From assembly GCF_016757735.1 (NCBI RefSeq), contig NZ_CP068439.1, positions 868,001-932,000 on the forward strand: a DNA stretch of 64,000 bases. Reading direction: 5' to 3'. Source of the stretch: Aequorivita iocasae (GTDB taxonomy: Bacteria; Bacteroidota; Bacteroidia; Flavobacteriales; Flavobacteriaceae). Below the pieces are notes generated by a model. The model saw only the letters and a list, made by a program, of their open reading frames with translations. It ran no database searches and was not told the DNA's origin. Positions 35,885-44,846 of the stretch are shown piece by piece; position 1 is the first letter of the stretch, and each line of letters begins with the position of its first letter. A program made the translations under genes and the position numbers.

Positions 35885-36916
35885 ATGCAACTGTACAACA
35901 AATTAAGTGCAAAAGAGAGGGAAACACTTTTGGAACAGGCCGGTGAGGAACGGCTTACCCTTTCTTTTTATCAATATGCCAAGATTGGCAATCCGCATCT
36001 TTTCCGTAACCATCTCTTTGTAACCTGGCACGAGCAGGACGTTTTGGGCCGTATTTACGTTGCCCATGAAGGCATCAATGCGCAGCTCTCGGTACCGGCA
36101 AAACGTTTTAAGGAATTTAAGGAATTTCTGGATGGAATTTATTTTCTGAAAGATGTACGTTTGAATATTGCCATTGAACAGGACTTGAAATCGTTCCTAA
36201 AACTAAAAGTAAAAGTACGCGACAAGATTGTGGCGGATGGCCTAAACGATGAAACGTTTGATGTAACCAATAAGGGCGTACATGTAGATGCCAAAACCTT
36301 TAACGAGCTGATTGATGATCCAGATGTGGTTTTAGTAGATATGCGCAACCATTACGAAAGTGAAATAGGCCATTTTAAAAATGCTGTAACTCCCGATGTG
36401 GACACGTTTCGTGATTCACTGGATATTATAGAAGCAGATTTAAAAGACCATAAAGAAGACAAGAAGCTGGTTATGTACTGCACCGGCGGCATACGCTGTG
36501 AAAAGGCCAGCGCTTATTACAAACATAAAGGTTTTAAAAATGTGTTTCAGCTTGAGGGTGGCATTATTGAATATGCCAGACAGGTTGAGAATTTAGGGTT
36601 GGAAAACAAATTTTTGGGGAAGAATTTTGTTTTTGACCATCGCCGTGGCGAACGAATTACCGACGTGGTTATAAGCCACTGCCATCAATGCGGCGAACCT
36701 TGCGATACACACACAAACTGTGCAAACGAAGCTTGCCATTTGCTGTTTATTCAATGTGAGAAATGTGCCGTGGCCATGGAAAACTGTTGTAGCGAGGAGT
36801 GTATTGAAATAATCCACTTGCCATACGAAGAGCAGAAGCGCCTGCGCCAAGGCATTCCGAACAGTAATAAAATTTTTAAGAAAGGACGTTCGGAGAAGCT
36901 TAAGTTTAAAAAATAG
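35885..36916 (+). CDS. trhO: tRNA uridine(34) hydroxylase, rhodanese family (TrhO/UPF0176)
   Basis: A 343-residue cytoplasmic protein of the TrhO (formerly YceA, UPF0176) family, which installs 5-hydroxyuridine at the tRNA wobble position using prephenate-derived chemistry and O2. It has an N-terminal acylphosphatase-like region, a rhodanese domain (about 135-235) with catalytic Cys199 in MYCTGGIRCEK, and a C-terminal cysteine-rich region (about 265-310) with repeated C-x2-C pairs (CHQCGEPC, CANEAC, CEKC, CCSEEC), likely binding zinc. Confidence 0.9.
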   Translation: MQLYNKLSAKERETLLEQAGEERLTLSFYQYAKIGNPHLFRNHLFVTWHEQDVLGRIYVAHEGINAQLSVPAKRFKEFKEFLDGIYFLKDVRLNIAIEQDLKSFLKLKVKVRDKIVADGLNDETFDVTNKGVHVDAKTFNELIDDPDVVLVDMRNHYESEIGHFKNAVTPDVDTFRDSLDIIEADLKDHKEDKKLVMYCTGGIRCEKASAYYKHKGFKNVFQLEGGIIEYARQVENLGLENKFLGKNFVFDHRRGERITDVVISHCHQCGEPCDTHTNCANEACHLLFIQCEKCAVAMENCCSEECIEIIHLPYEEQKRLRQGIPNSNKIFKKGRSEKLKFKK

Positions 36917-36994
36917 GCCTCCCCCAACCCCTCGAAAGGAGGGGAGCGATAACCATATCGTTTCCACCCCTTTGGGGAGCGTTTAAGGAGGGGA
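36917..36994. repeat. GC-rich palindromic intergenic repeat
   Basis: CCTCCCCCAACCCCTCGAAA followed by GGAGGGGAGCG and then CACCCCTTTGGGGAGCG with a final GGAGGGG. The nested CCCCTC/GAGGGG arms can form several stems. It is much more GC-rich than its surroundings and of the type of dispersed intergenic repeat seen in Bacteroidota genomes. It lies between trhO and ricT. Confidence 0.55.
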
Positions 36995-37114
36995 CTTCAA
37001 AAATCTGAAATCGTAAATCATCAATCGTCAATTTTATTGGTATCTTTACTGATTAAATTATTTGTTTAATTTTCGTCCCTCTTCAATTGGAAAAGGGCTT
37101 TATATATAAAAAAT

Positions 37115-38380
37115 ATGGGCTGTACCAGCTGTGCCACGGGCGCCAACGGACAGCCAAAGGGATGCAAGAACAATAGTACTTGCGGAACCGATGGCTGTAA
37201 TAAACTGACGGTGTTTGACTGGCTTTCAAATATGCAACTTCCTGCCAAGATGGAACCCTTCAATGCGGTGGAAGTACGTTTTAAAAACGGAAGAAAGGAA
37301 TTTTTCCAAAACCCAGAAAATCTTACTTTAAGCATTGGCGATACGGTTGCTACCGAAGCTTCGCCAGGCCACGATATTGGGATGGTTACCTTAACCGGGG
37401 AGCTGGTTAGGGTACAAATGAAGAAGAAAAAAATTCCATTAAAAATTGAGGCCCTGCCAAAAATTTACCGAAAAGCTTCACAAAAAGATATAGACATTTG
37501 GCAAGGAGTTCGCGACAAAGAAGCAGATGTTCAAAAGCGATCACGTGAAATTGCAATCCGTCATGGGCTGCAAATGAAGATTAGCGACGTTGAATTTCAG
37601 GGAGATGCATCAAAAGTTATTTTTTATTACACAGCTGAAGAAAGGGTAGATTTCCGCGAATTGATTAAGGAATTTGCACGTACTTTCAACACCCGAATTG
37701 AAATGAAACAAGTTGGTTTCCGCCAAGAAGCCGCACGTTTGGGCGGTATTGGTAGCTGTGGGCGCGAGCTTTGTTGCTCTACTTGGTTGACTGATTTCCG
37801 TTCTGTGAATACTTCTGCAGCGCGCTATCAGCAACTTTCGCTAAACCCGCAAAAACTTGCTGGGCAATGTGGCAAGCTGAAGTGCTGTTTAAATTATGAA
37901 CTGGATACTTATCTGGAAGCATTGGAGTCCTTTCCCAACACAGAAACCAAACTACAGACCGAAAAGGGCACAGCAACCTGCCAAAAGATAGATATTTTTA
38001 AAGGTTTGCTGTGGTACGCTTACGAAAAGGAATTTGCAAATTGGCACGAGCTTACCGTAGAAAAAGCCAATGAAATAATAGAGCTGAACAAAAAAGGCAA
38101 AAAACCAATGGCGCTGGAGGAATTTATAATGGAAGCGCCAAAAGCCGAAAAAGAACCGTTTAGCAATGTTGTGGGCCAAGATAGTTTAACGCGTTTTGAC
38201 CAACCGAAGCAAAAAAACAAAAAGCGTAGAAATAAAAATAGAAACAAAAAACGTGGTAAAGCAGAAGCAGCGGTAACAGGAAATACGCCGAAAGACGGCC
38301 AACGCAAAAAATCTGGCGGGAAGCCCAGAAATAAATCAGGAAACCAAAACAGAAACAGAAAGCCTTCTAAAAATGAATAA
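37115..38380 (+). CDS. ricT: PSP1-domain protein, RicT-like
   Basis: A 421-residue protein. The N-terminus is cysteine-rich (MGCTSCATGANGQPKGCKNNSTC). The PSP1 domain follows (about 50-200), and then the diagnostic GIGSCGRELCCSTWL and LAGQCGKLKCCLNYEL cysteine blocks of RicT (YaaT). In Bacillus, RicT with RicA and RicF forms an Fe-S complex that regulates RNase Y. The C-terminal 80 residues are a lysine/arginine/asparagine-rich disordered tail. It overlaps gldH by eight bases. Confidence 0.85.
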   Translation: MGCTSCATGANGQPKGCKNNSTCGTDGCNKLTVFDWLSNMQLPAKMEPFNAVEVRFKNGRKEFFQNPENLTLSIGDTVATEASPGHDIGMVTLTGELVRVQMKKKKIPLKIEALPKIYRKASQKDIDIWQGVRDKEADVQKRSREIAIRHGLQMKISDVEFQGDASKVIFYYTAEERVDFRELIKEFARTFNTRIEMKQVGFRQEAARLGGIGSCGRELCCSTWLTDFRSVNTSAARYQQLSLNPQKLAGQCGKLKCCLNYELDTYLEALESFPNTETKLQTEKGTATCQKIDIFKGLLWYAYEKEFANWHELTVEKANEIIELNKKGKKPMALEEFIMEAPKAEKEPFSNVVGQDSLTRFDQPKQKNKKRRNKNRNKKRGKAEAAVTGNTPKDGQRKKSGGKPRNKSGNQNRNRKPSKNE

Positions 38381-38858
38381 GCTATTGGCACTTTTATTGA
38401 CGGCTGTTTTCCTCATTTCATGTGAGTCGGAAACTGTTTATAGTGAAATAAAAGCCATGGACGGGCAGTGGGGCGCAGAAGAAGTCGTTGAATTTAAAAT
38501 TCCGCAACTGGATTCACTTAAAAAGTATAACCTCTTTTTAAATATTAGAAATACAAACGATTATAAATACAACAATTTATTTTTGATAGTAAATATGAAT
38601 TTTCCAAACGGCAAAACCGTTGCCGATACACTGGAATACCGAATGGCCAATCCCGATGGCTCCTGGATGGGCCAAGGCATTGGAGCTGTAAAGGAAAACA
38701 AATTGTGGTATAAAGAGAACGTACAGTTTTTTGAAGAAGGCATTTATACCGTAGAGATAGCCCAAGCAATGCGCAATAATGGCGATGTGGAAGGCGTTAC
38801 AAAACTCGAAGGCATTACAGATGTTGGTTTCAGTATTGAAGAAGCCTCCAAACAGTAA
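38373..38858 (+). CDS. gldH: gliding motility lipoprotein GldH
   Basis: A 161-residue outer-membrane-type lipoprotein with a lipobox at LLTAVFLISC17. The rest is a beta-sandwich with GldH-like sequence: AVEF-like VVEFKIPQLDSLKKYNLFLNIRNTNDYKYNNLFLIVNMNFPNGK and DTLEYRMANPDGSWMGQGIGAVKENK. GldH is one of the lipoproteins needed for gliding and T9SS function in Flavobacterium johnsoniae. It overlaps ricT and lies seven bases before the PBP1A gene, so the three probably form an operon. Confidence 0.85.
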   Translation: MNKLLALLLTAVFLISCESETVYSEIKAMDGQWGAEEVVEFKIPQLDSLKKYNLFLNIRNTNDYKYNNLFLIVNMNFPNGKTVADTLEYRMANPDGSWMGQGIGAVKENKLWYKENVQFFEEGIYTVEIAQAMRNNGDVEGVTKLEGITDVGFSIEEASKQ

Positions 38859-38865
38859 AATAAAT

Positions 38866-41178
38866 ATGGCAACAAAAAAAGCATCCCCGAAAAAGAAAAA
38901 ACAAGCTGACGTGAGCCATCACATCAGAACATTTTGGAAGCTATTTGCTGGCTTCATTTTATTAATTATATTATTCTTTCTTTCAGCTTCGTGGGGCGTA
39001 TTTGGGAGCCTTCCCGATGAAACCAGCCTTGAGAACCCTGAAAAAAATCTTGCAACGGAGATTATTTCTTCCGATGGAAAAACCATTGGGAAGTTTTATA
39101 AAGAAAACAGAACACCCGTTCCCTTTGACAGCCTACCCGACCATTTAGTGAATGCTTTGATAGCAACAGAAGATGTGCGCTTTTATGACCACTCGGGTAT
39201 TGATGGAAGAGGAACCATCCGCGCTGTCGCATTTTTGGGCAGCCGTGGAGGCGCCAGTACCATAACCCAACAGTTGGCAAAATTATTCTTTACAGACCAG
39301 AGGGCGTCCAACAAATTAGAGCGAGTTATTCAAAAAGTAAAAGAGTGGATCATTGCCACCCGTTTGGAACGTCGTTACACCAAAGAGGAGATAATCACGA
39401 TGTACTTTAACGAGTACGACTTTCTAAATCAGGCCGTAGGGATTGAGAGTGCCGCAAACATATATTTTGACAAATCACCTTCGCAATTGACAACTGCTGA
39501 AGCCGCCATGCTTGTGGGTATGTTCAAAAATTCTTCCCTCTTTAATCCCAACCGAAGACCGGAATTGGTTTTGGAAAGGAGAAATGTGGTCTTGGCCCAA
39601 ATGGAAAAGTATGATTTCATTTCAGAAAAAGTAATGGATTCGCTTCAAGCCTTACCGTTGAATTTAAAATTCACCCCACAAGGTCATGATGAAGGGAGCG
39701 CCACTTATTTCCGTGAATATGCGCGCCATTTTATGGAAGATTGGATTAAGGAACATCCTAAACCAGACGGGAGCAAATACAATATTTATCAAGATGGTTT
39801 AAAGGTATATGTAACCATAGATAGTAAAATGCAGGAATATGCCGAAGAAGCAGTAAAAAAACATATTGCGCATTTACAGGAAGCATTTGACGAACAGAAC
39901 AAAAACAATAAAACAGCACCATTTCGTGATATCACTGAAAAAGAGACGGAAGGAATATTAAACTCAGCCATGCGCAAAAGTGACCGTTGGCGCGAAATGA
40001 CAAAACAGGGAAAAAGCGAAGAAGAAATTATTAAAAGCTTTAAAAAGAAAATACCTATGCGTGTTTTTTCTTGGAAAGGCGAGATTGATACGGTAATGAC
40101 CCCTATGGACTCCATTCGTTATCACAAATCTTTTTTACAGGCCGCAATGATGTCCATGACCCCCCAAACAGGAGAAGTAAAAGCTTGGGTAGGCGGTATT
40201 GACTACAAGCGCTTTAAATATGATATGGTAAAAAAAGGAAGGCGTCAAATAGGCTCCACTTTTAAACCTTTTGTATATGCCACCGCAATAGACCAAATGC
40301 ATATGTCGCCTTGTGATACCTTGCCCAATACTATGTACACCATTCCTGCGGGGAAACACAATTTGTTAAAACCTTGGGCCCCTAAAAATGCTGGAGGCGG
40401 TTATGGCGGCATGGTAACTTTAAAGTATGCATTGGCAAATTCCATAAATACTATTACAGCACGATTAATAGATCGTGTGGGGCCAGAACCTGTTATAGAC
40501 TTAGTTGCTAAGATGGGCGTAGATACTGAAAATATGCCTGCCGTGCCTTCCATAGCGCTAGGAACACCTGATGTATCTGTTTATGAAATGGTTGGTGCTT
40601 ATAGCACTTTCGCAAATGAAGGGGTGTATGTTGAACCTATTTTAATTCAGCGTATAGAAGATAAAAATGGCACCGTTCTTTATCAAAATGTTCCAAAAAC
40701 CAAAGACGTTATCAGCAATGAAACTGCTTACGTAACCGTAAGTTTGATGGAAGGGGTAACACAATCGGGTTCGGGAGCTAGGTTAAGAGGTACCTGGGCC
40801 ACTGGCTCTCCAATTTATAAAAAAGCGGTTACAGGCTACCCATACGATTTCAAAAACCCAATTGCCGGTAAAACTGGAACAACCCAGAACAACAGTGATG
40901 GTTGGTTTATGGGCATGGTTCCGAACTTGGTTACTGGCGTTTGGGTTGGCGGCGATGACCGCGCAACCCACTTTGGGTCAACTGCCTACGGACAGGGTGC
41001 TACAATGGCGTTGCCCATTTGGGCTATGTACATGAAGAGTTGTTATGCCGATGAAGATCTTGACGTTTCCACCGGAAACTTTAAACGCCCGGCAAATCTT
41101 TCCATTGAAACCGATTGTTCCAAATGGCGTGAAGGAAATCCTGATGTAGAGGAAATTCCGGATGAATTTGATTTTTAA
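38866..41178 (+). CDS. penicillin-binding protein 1A (bifunctional transglycosylase/transpeptidase)
   Basis: About 770 residues from the ATG at 38866 (MATKKASPKKKKQ); an earlier in-frame ATG lies inside gldH and is rejected. A basic cytoplasmic tail and one membrane anchor (about 27-47) are followed by a GT51 domain with catalytic Glu102 (ATEDVRFYDHSG) and a transpeptidase domain with Ser464-x-x-Lys467 (GSTFK), Ser526-x-Asn528 (ANSIN) and Lys669-Thr-Gly (GKTG). All catalytic motifs are present. It synthesises and cross-links peptidoglycan. It follows gldH by seven bases. Confidence 0.9.
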   Translation: MATKKASPKKKKQADVSHHIRTFWKLFAGFILLIILFFLSASWGVFGSLPDETSLENPEKNLATEIISSDGKTIGKFYKENRTPVPFDSLPDHLVNALIATEDVRFYDHSGIDGRGTIRAVAFLGSRGGASTITQQLAKLFFTDQRASNKLERVIQKVKEWIIATRLERRYTKEEIITMYFNEYDFLNQAVGIESAANIYFDKSPSQLTTAEAAMLVGMFKNSSLFNPNRRPELVLERRNVVLAQMEKYDFISEKVMDSLQALPLNLKFTPQGHDEGSATYFREYARHFMEDWIKEHPKPDGSKYNIYQDGLKVYVTIDSKMQEYAEEAVKKHIAHLQEAFDEQNKNNKTAPFRDITEKETEGILNSAMRKSDRWREMTKQGKSEEEIIKSFKKKIPMRVFSWKGEIDTVMTPMDSIRYHKSFLQAAMMSMTPQTGEVKAWVGGIDYKRFKYDMVKKGRRQIGSTFKPFVYATAIDQMHMSPCDTLPNTMYTIPAGKHNLLKPWAPKNAGGGYGGMVTLKYALANSINTITARLIDRVGPEPVIDLVAKMGVDTENMPAVPSIALGTPDVSVYEMVGAYSTFANEGVYVEPILIQRIEDKNGTVLYQNVPKTKDVISNETAYVTVSLMEGVTQSGSGARLRGTWATGSPIYKKAVTGYPYDFKNPIAGKTGTTQNNSDGWFMGMVPNLVTGVWVGGDDRATHFGSTAYGQGATMALPIWAMYMKSCYADEDLDVSTGNFKRPANLSIETDCSKWREGNPDVEEIPDEFDF

Positions 41179-41198
41179 AAATCTTCTTTAATCAAAAG

Positions 41199-41237
41199 CA
41201 AACCTCACAAGTTTTCAAAACCTGTGAGGTTTTTTTA
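41199..41237 (+). terminator. terminator after the ricT-gldH-PBP1A operon
   Basis: AAACCTCACA (41200-41209) pairs with TGTGAGGTTT (41223-41232), with an inner GTTTT / AAAAC stem, followed by T residues. Confidence 0.85.
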
Positions 41238-41274
41238 TAGGTTGAAATTTTGTAATTTTCAGAAAATTTAAAAA

Positions 41275-41976
41275 ATGATAAAAAAGACAGTTGCAAACGT
41301 CCGCGAAGCTTGCGAAGGCATTGGAGACGGAATGACTTTTATGCTCGGCGGCTTTGGCCTCTGCGGCATCCCAGAAAATATTATTTCAGAATTGGTAAGA
41401 CGAAATGTTCAGAACGTAACCTGTATTTCAAACAACGCAGGGGTAGATGATTTTGGGCTAGGCCTTCTTCTGAAAAAACATCAAATAAAAAAAATGATTT
41501 CTTCTTATGTAGGAGAAAATGCAGAGTTTGAACGCCAAATGCTAAGTGGTGAAATGGAGGTAGAACTCATTCCCCAAGGCACCTTGGCACAACGCTGCGA
41601 AGCCGCCCGAAGTGGCATTCCTGCCTTTTATACCCCTGCTGGCTATGGAACCGAAGTGGCCGAAGGAAAGGAAACCCGGGAATTCCACGGAAAAATGCAC
41701 GTTATGGAAAAAGCCTTTGAGGCAGATTTCTCGTTTGTAAAAGCTTGGAAAGGTGATGAAGCAGGAAACCTTATCTTTAAAGGAACCGCGAGAAACTTCA
41801 ACCCAGCTATGTGCGGTGCCGGAAAAATTACTGTTGCAGAAGTGGAAGAATTAGTTCCCGCTGGGGAATTAGATCCAAATCAAATCCATATCCCAGGAAT
41901 CTTTATCCAGCGGATATTTCAAGGAGAGAAGTATGAAAAAAGAATTGAGCAACTAACGGTAAGAAAAAGAAACTAA
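41275..41976 (+). CDS. scoA: 3-oxoacid CoA-transferase, subunit A
   Basis: A 233-residue alpha subunit of a class I CoA-transferase (succinyl-CoA:3-ketoacid type). Family blocks: [83 protein letters not shown]. It moves CoA between acetoacetate and succinate during ketone-body or short-chain acid use. The stop overlaps the start of subunit B by one base. Confidence 0.9.
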   Translation: MIKKTVANVREACEGIGDGMTFMLGGFGLCGIPENIISELVRRNVQNVTCISNNAGVDDFGLGLLLKKHQIKKMISSYVGENAEFERQMLSGEMEVELIPQGTLAQRCEAARSGIPAFYTPAGYGTEVAEGKETREFHGKMHVMEKAFEADFSFVKAWKGDEAGNLIFKGTARNFNPAMCGAGKITVAEVEELVPAGELDPNQIHIPGIFIQRIFQGEKYEKRIEQLTVRKRN

Positions 41977-42632
41977 TGGCACTTTCAAAAGAACAAATAG
42001 CACAACGCATTGCAAAAGAAGTAAAGGATGGTTACTACGTAAATTTAGGAATTGGTATCCCAACATTAGTTGCAAACTTTGTTCGCGACGATATAAGTGT
42101 GGAATTCCAAAGTGAGAACGGAGTCCTCGGGATGGGTCCTTTTCCTTTTGAGGGGGAAGAAGATCCAGATTTAATAAATGCGGGAAAGCAAACCATTACG
42201 GCCTTGCCCGGCGCTTCTTTTTTTGATTCGGCAATGAGTTTTGGGATGATTCGCGGACAACATGTAGATTTAACGATATTGGGAGCGATGGAGGTTTCAC
42301 AAAATGGCGACATTGCGAATTGGAAAATACCAGGGAAGATGGTTAAAGGAATGGGCGGAGCCATGGATCTCGTAGCATCTGCAGAAAATATTATCGTTGC
42401 AATGATGCACACCAACCGCGAAGGCGAATCAAAACTTTTAAAAGAGTGCACTTTGCCACTTACGGGTGTAAATTGTGTAAAAAAGATAGTGACAAATCTT
42501 GCTGTATTGGAAATTAAGGATGGAAAATTTCATTTACTTGAGCGCGCTCCAGGGGTTTCAGTTGAAGAAATTCAAAAAGCTACAGAAGGTAATTTGATAG
42601 TGAATGGAGAAATTAAAGAGATGAAATTTTAA
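41976..42632 (+). CDS. scoB: 3-oxoacid CoA-transferase, subunit B
   Basis: A 218-residue beta subunit. Catalytic Glu47 lies in EFQSENGVLGMGP, the SENG motif that forms the glutamyl-CoA intermediate. Also present: NLGIGIPTLVANFV, GGAMDLV and LTGVNCVKKIVTNLAVLEI. It is the second gene of the scoAB pair and is followed by a terminator. Confidence 0.9.
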   Translation: MALSKEQIAQRIAKEVKDGYYVNLGIGIPTLVANFVRDDISVEFQSENGVLGMGPFPFEGEEDPDLINAGKQTITALPGASFFDSAMSFGMIRGQHVDLTILGAMEVSQNGDIANWKIPGKMVKGMGGAMDLVASAENIIVAMMHTNREGESKLLKECTLPLTGVNCVKKIVTNLAVLEIKDGKFHLLERAPGVSVEEIQKATEGNLIVNGEIKEMKF

Positions 42633-42655
42633 TATTTGCTCAACTTTTATAATTC

Positions 42656-42683
42656 AAAAACCATGCGCTGACATGGTTTTTTT
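42656..42683 (+). terminator. terminator after scoAB
   Basis: AAAAACCATG (42656-42665) pairs with CATGGTTTTT (42672-42681), followed by T residues. Confidence 0.85.
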
Positions 42684-42784
42684 ATGTTAAAAAAGGGAAT
42701 AAAAGAGGGTAAATGTTAAATTTTAGTGCATTTCATCGAATTTATATGCTTTTTATCGCTTTATTTGAAAATTGTTTTCATCTT

Positions 42785-42999
42785 AGCAGACCCAAATCTT
42801 ACCAACTTAACCTCATATGGAAAAAGTAATTAGATCATTTAAAAGCACAAAAGAATTGGTACTAAATGTGCTTTTCATTTTTAAGAAAGTGTTTTTATTG
42901 GTCTAAACTTTTTTTATGGTTGTTTTACGCCCCAAATCTGTCATTAACACAGATAAATTATTAAACCCGTTCTTCGTGAGGTTAGAACGGGTTTTTTAT
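42785..42999 (+). ncRNA. candidate structured small transcript with a possible 29-residue peptide
   Basis: This gap (42684-43013) contains no full gene. From CATCTTAGC (a possible -7 box near 42778) there is an ATG at 42817 opening a 29-codon frame to 42906 (MEKVIRSFKSTKELVLNVLF then IFKKVFLLV). A 9-bp hairpin, AAAAGCACA / TGTGCTTTT (42841-42849, 42867-42875), lies inside it. A strong terminator ends the unit. TAACCTCA just before the ATG is complementary to TGAGGTTA in the terminator loop. The structure is visible; that it is a transcript is inferred. Confidence 0.4.
42963..42999 (+). terminator. strong intrinsic terminator of the small transcript
   Basis: AAACCCGTTCT (42963-42973) pairs with AGAACGGGTTT (42984-42994), followed by T residues and TATTT. 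On the minus strand the tail is poor, so it serves the plus strand. Confidence 0.8.
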
Positions 43000-43013
43000 T
43001 TCTTTTATAAATT

Positions 43014-44702
43014 CTAAATTCCCTTTGGAATTGCCTCAATAAGCTTTTTTGTATAAGTTGTTTGGGGGTTTTCATAAATTTCATCGGCATCGCCAAGTTC
43101 CTCAATTTTTCCCTTGTTCATCACCAAAAGTTGGTCCGACATATATTTTACCACGGCCAGATCGTGCGAAATAAATATATAGGTGAAACCAAAATCATTT
43201 TTCAACTCGTTGAGCAAGTTCAAAACTTGTGCCTGCACCGAAATATCAAGAGCCGAAACAGATTCGTCACAAATAACCAGTTTAGGCTCTACAACTATTG
43301 TGCGTGCAATGCCCACCCGCTGGCGTTGCCCGCCCGAAAGTTCGTGTGGATAACGATAAAAATAGCTTTCATCAAGCCCCACTCTTTCAAGTAACGACAA
43401 TACTCTTTCTTTTCTTTCTTTCGCTGATTTACACAAGCCGTGCACCACCATGGGCTCCATCAGTGCCTGACCTATCATCAAACGTGGATTGAGCGATGAA
43501 TAAGGATCTTGAAATATAATCTGTATTTCTTTACGAAGGCTTCTTATTTCACTCTTTGAAAGTCTGAGGAGTTCCTTTCCCCTATATTTTATACTTCCGT
43601 TAGTTGCTTTTTCAAGCTGAAGAATTGTTTTTCCCAATGTAGATTTTCCACAACCAGATTCTCCCACTAGACCTAAGGTTTCACCTTCAAAAACGGAAAA
43701 ACTGATATTATCCACAGCTTTTACAACTTCTGCTTTTGTAAATATTCCCACATTGATGAAATAGTATTTTTCCAAATTGACAATTTCCAGTATTGGTTTT
43801 TTTGTATAAATCTGCTTGTGTTTTTTTGCGCGCTCTACAGGCTTTATTTCTCTCGCCTCAAAACTTTTATCTGCAATGGAAGCAATGGTGGGCAATTTTG
43901 CCAACCGAATATTTAGCGATGGTCGCGATGCCAGCAGTGCTTTAGTATATTCTGACTTCGGATGTTTGAAAATTTCTTCAGTTGTTGCGTTTTCAACTAT
44001 ATCTCCCTTATACATTACTACGACTTTATCGGCAATTTCAGACACTAAACTTAAATCGTGGGAGATAAAAACCATCGCCATTTTTGTTTCCTGCTGAATG
44101 GATTTTAAAAGCGAAAGGATTTCCTTTTGTACGGTTACGTCTAGGGCCGTCGTGGGCTCGTCGGCAATAAGTAGCTTGGGCTTGCAGGCAATGGCCATTG
44201 CTATCATAACCCGCTGCATCTGTCCACCGCTTATCTGGTGCGGATAACTATTGTAAATTTCTGCCGGGCGTGGCAATTTCACTTTTTCGAACAAAGAAAT
44301 AGTTTCCTTTTTTGCGTTTGAAGCATTCATCTTTAAATGAAGCTGAAGAATTTCCGCAACCTGAAAACCACACTTTAGGGAAGGATTTAAAGCACTCATA
44401 GGTTCTTGAAAAATCATTGCTATTTCCTTTCCTCTTATACTTCTAAACTCTTTTTCGGTAATTTTTAGTAATTCTTTTTCTTCAAAAAGGATATTTCCAG
44501 AAAGATTTGCTTGCTTTTTTGGCAATAATCCCATGATCGAAAGTGATGTGACCGATTTACCTGAACCAGATTCGCCCACGATTCCCACTATTTCATTTTT
44601 GAAAACATCAAAAGAAATTTGGCGCAAAACTTTAACAAGCTGTCTCTTATTTCCAAAGGAAACTGTAAGTTCTTTAACCGATAACAAGGGTTTGTCATTC
44701 AT
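43014..44702 (-). CDS. fused dipeptide/oligopeptide ABC transporter ATPase (two NBDs)
   Basis: A 562-residue cytoplasmic protein with two complete nucleotide-binding domains, equivalent to DppD and DppF (or YejF/GsiA) joined. NBD1: Walker [12 protein letters not shown], signature ISGGQMQRV, Walker [16 protein letters not shown]2: [36 protein letters not shown]. The spacer (about 255-320) is lysine-rich. The permeases and binding protein are not in the window. It diverges from the M4 protease gene. Confidence 0.9.
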   Translation of the reverse strand: MNDKPLLSVKELTVSFGNKRQLVKVLRQISFDVFKNEIVGIVGESGSGKSVTSLSIMGLLPKKQANLSGNILFEEKELLKITEKEFRSIRGKEIAMIFQEPMSALNPSLKCGFQVAEILQLHLKMNASNAKKETISLFEKVKLPRPAEIYNSYPHQISGGQMQRVMIAMAIACKPKLLIADEPTTALDVTVQKEILSLLKSIQQETKMAMVFISHDLSLVSEIADKVVVMYKGDIVENATTEEIFKHPKSEYTKALLASRPSLNIRLAKLPTIASIADKSFEAREIKPVERAKKHKQIYTKKPILEIVNLEKYYFINVGIFTKAEVVKAVDNISFSVFEGETLGLVGESGCGKSTLGKTILQLEKATNGSIKYRGKELLRLSKSEIRSLRKEIQIIFQDPYSSLNPRLMIGQALMEPMVVHGLCKSAKERKERVLSLLERVGLDESYFYRYPHELSGGQRQRVGIARTIVVEPKLVICDESVSALDISVQAQVLNLLNELKNDFGFTYIFISHDLAVVKYMSDQLLVMNKGKIEELGDADEIYENPQTTYTKKLIEAIPKGI

Positions 44703-44846
44703 AATTTCAAAGATAGAACAAAAAGGAATATTAAAATTTTAACTGTAGTTCATCGAATAAAATTTCATTTTATCTATAATTATTGTTCATTTAAGAGTTG
44801 TTTAACAAAACATCGAACCTATTTATTCACTAAATCTTATTTTATT

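Noticed and set aside
38779-38865. Upstream start for the PBP1A gene inside gldH
   Set aside because: The extension is a frame-shadow of gldH; the ATG at 38866 gives the usual short basic tail before the membrane anchor.
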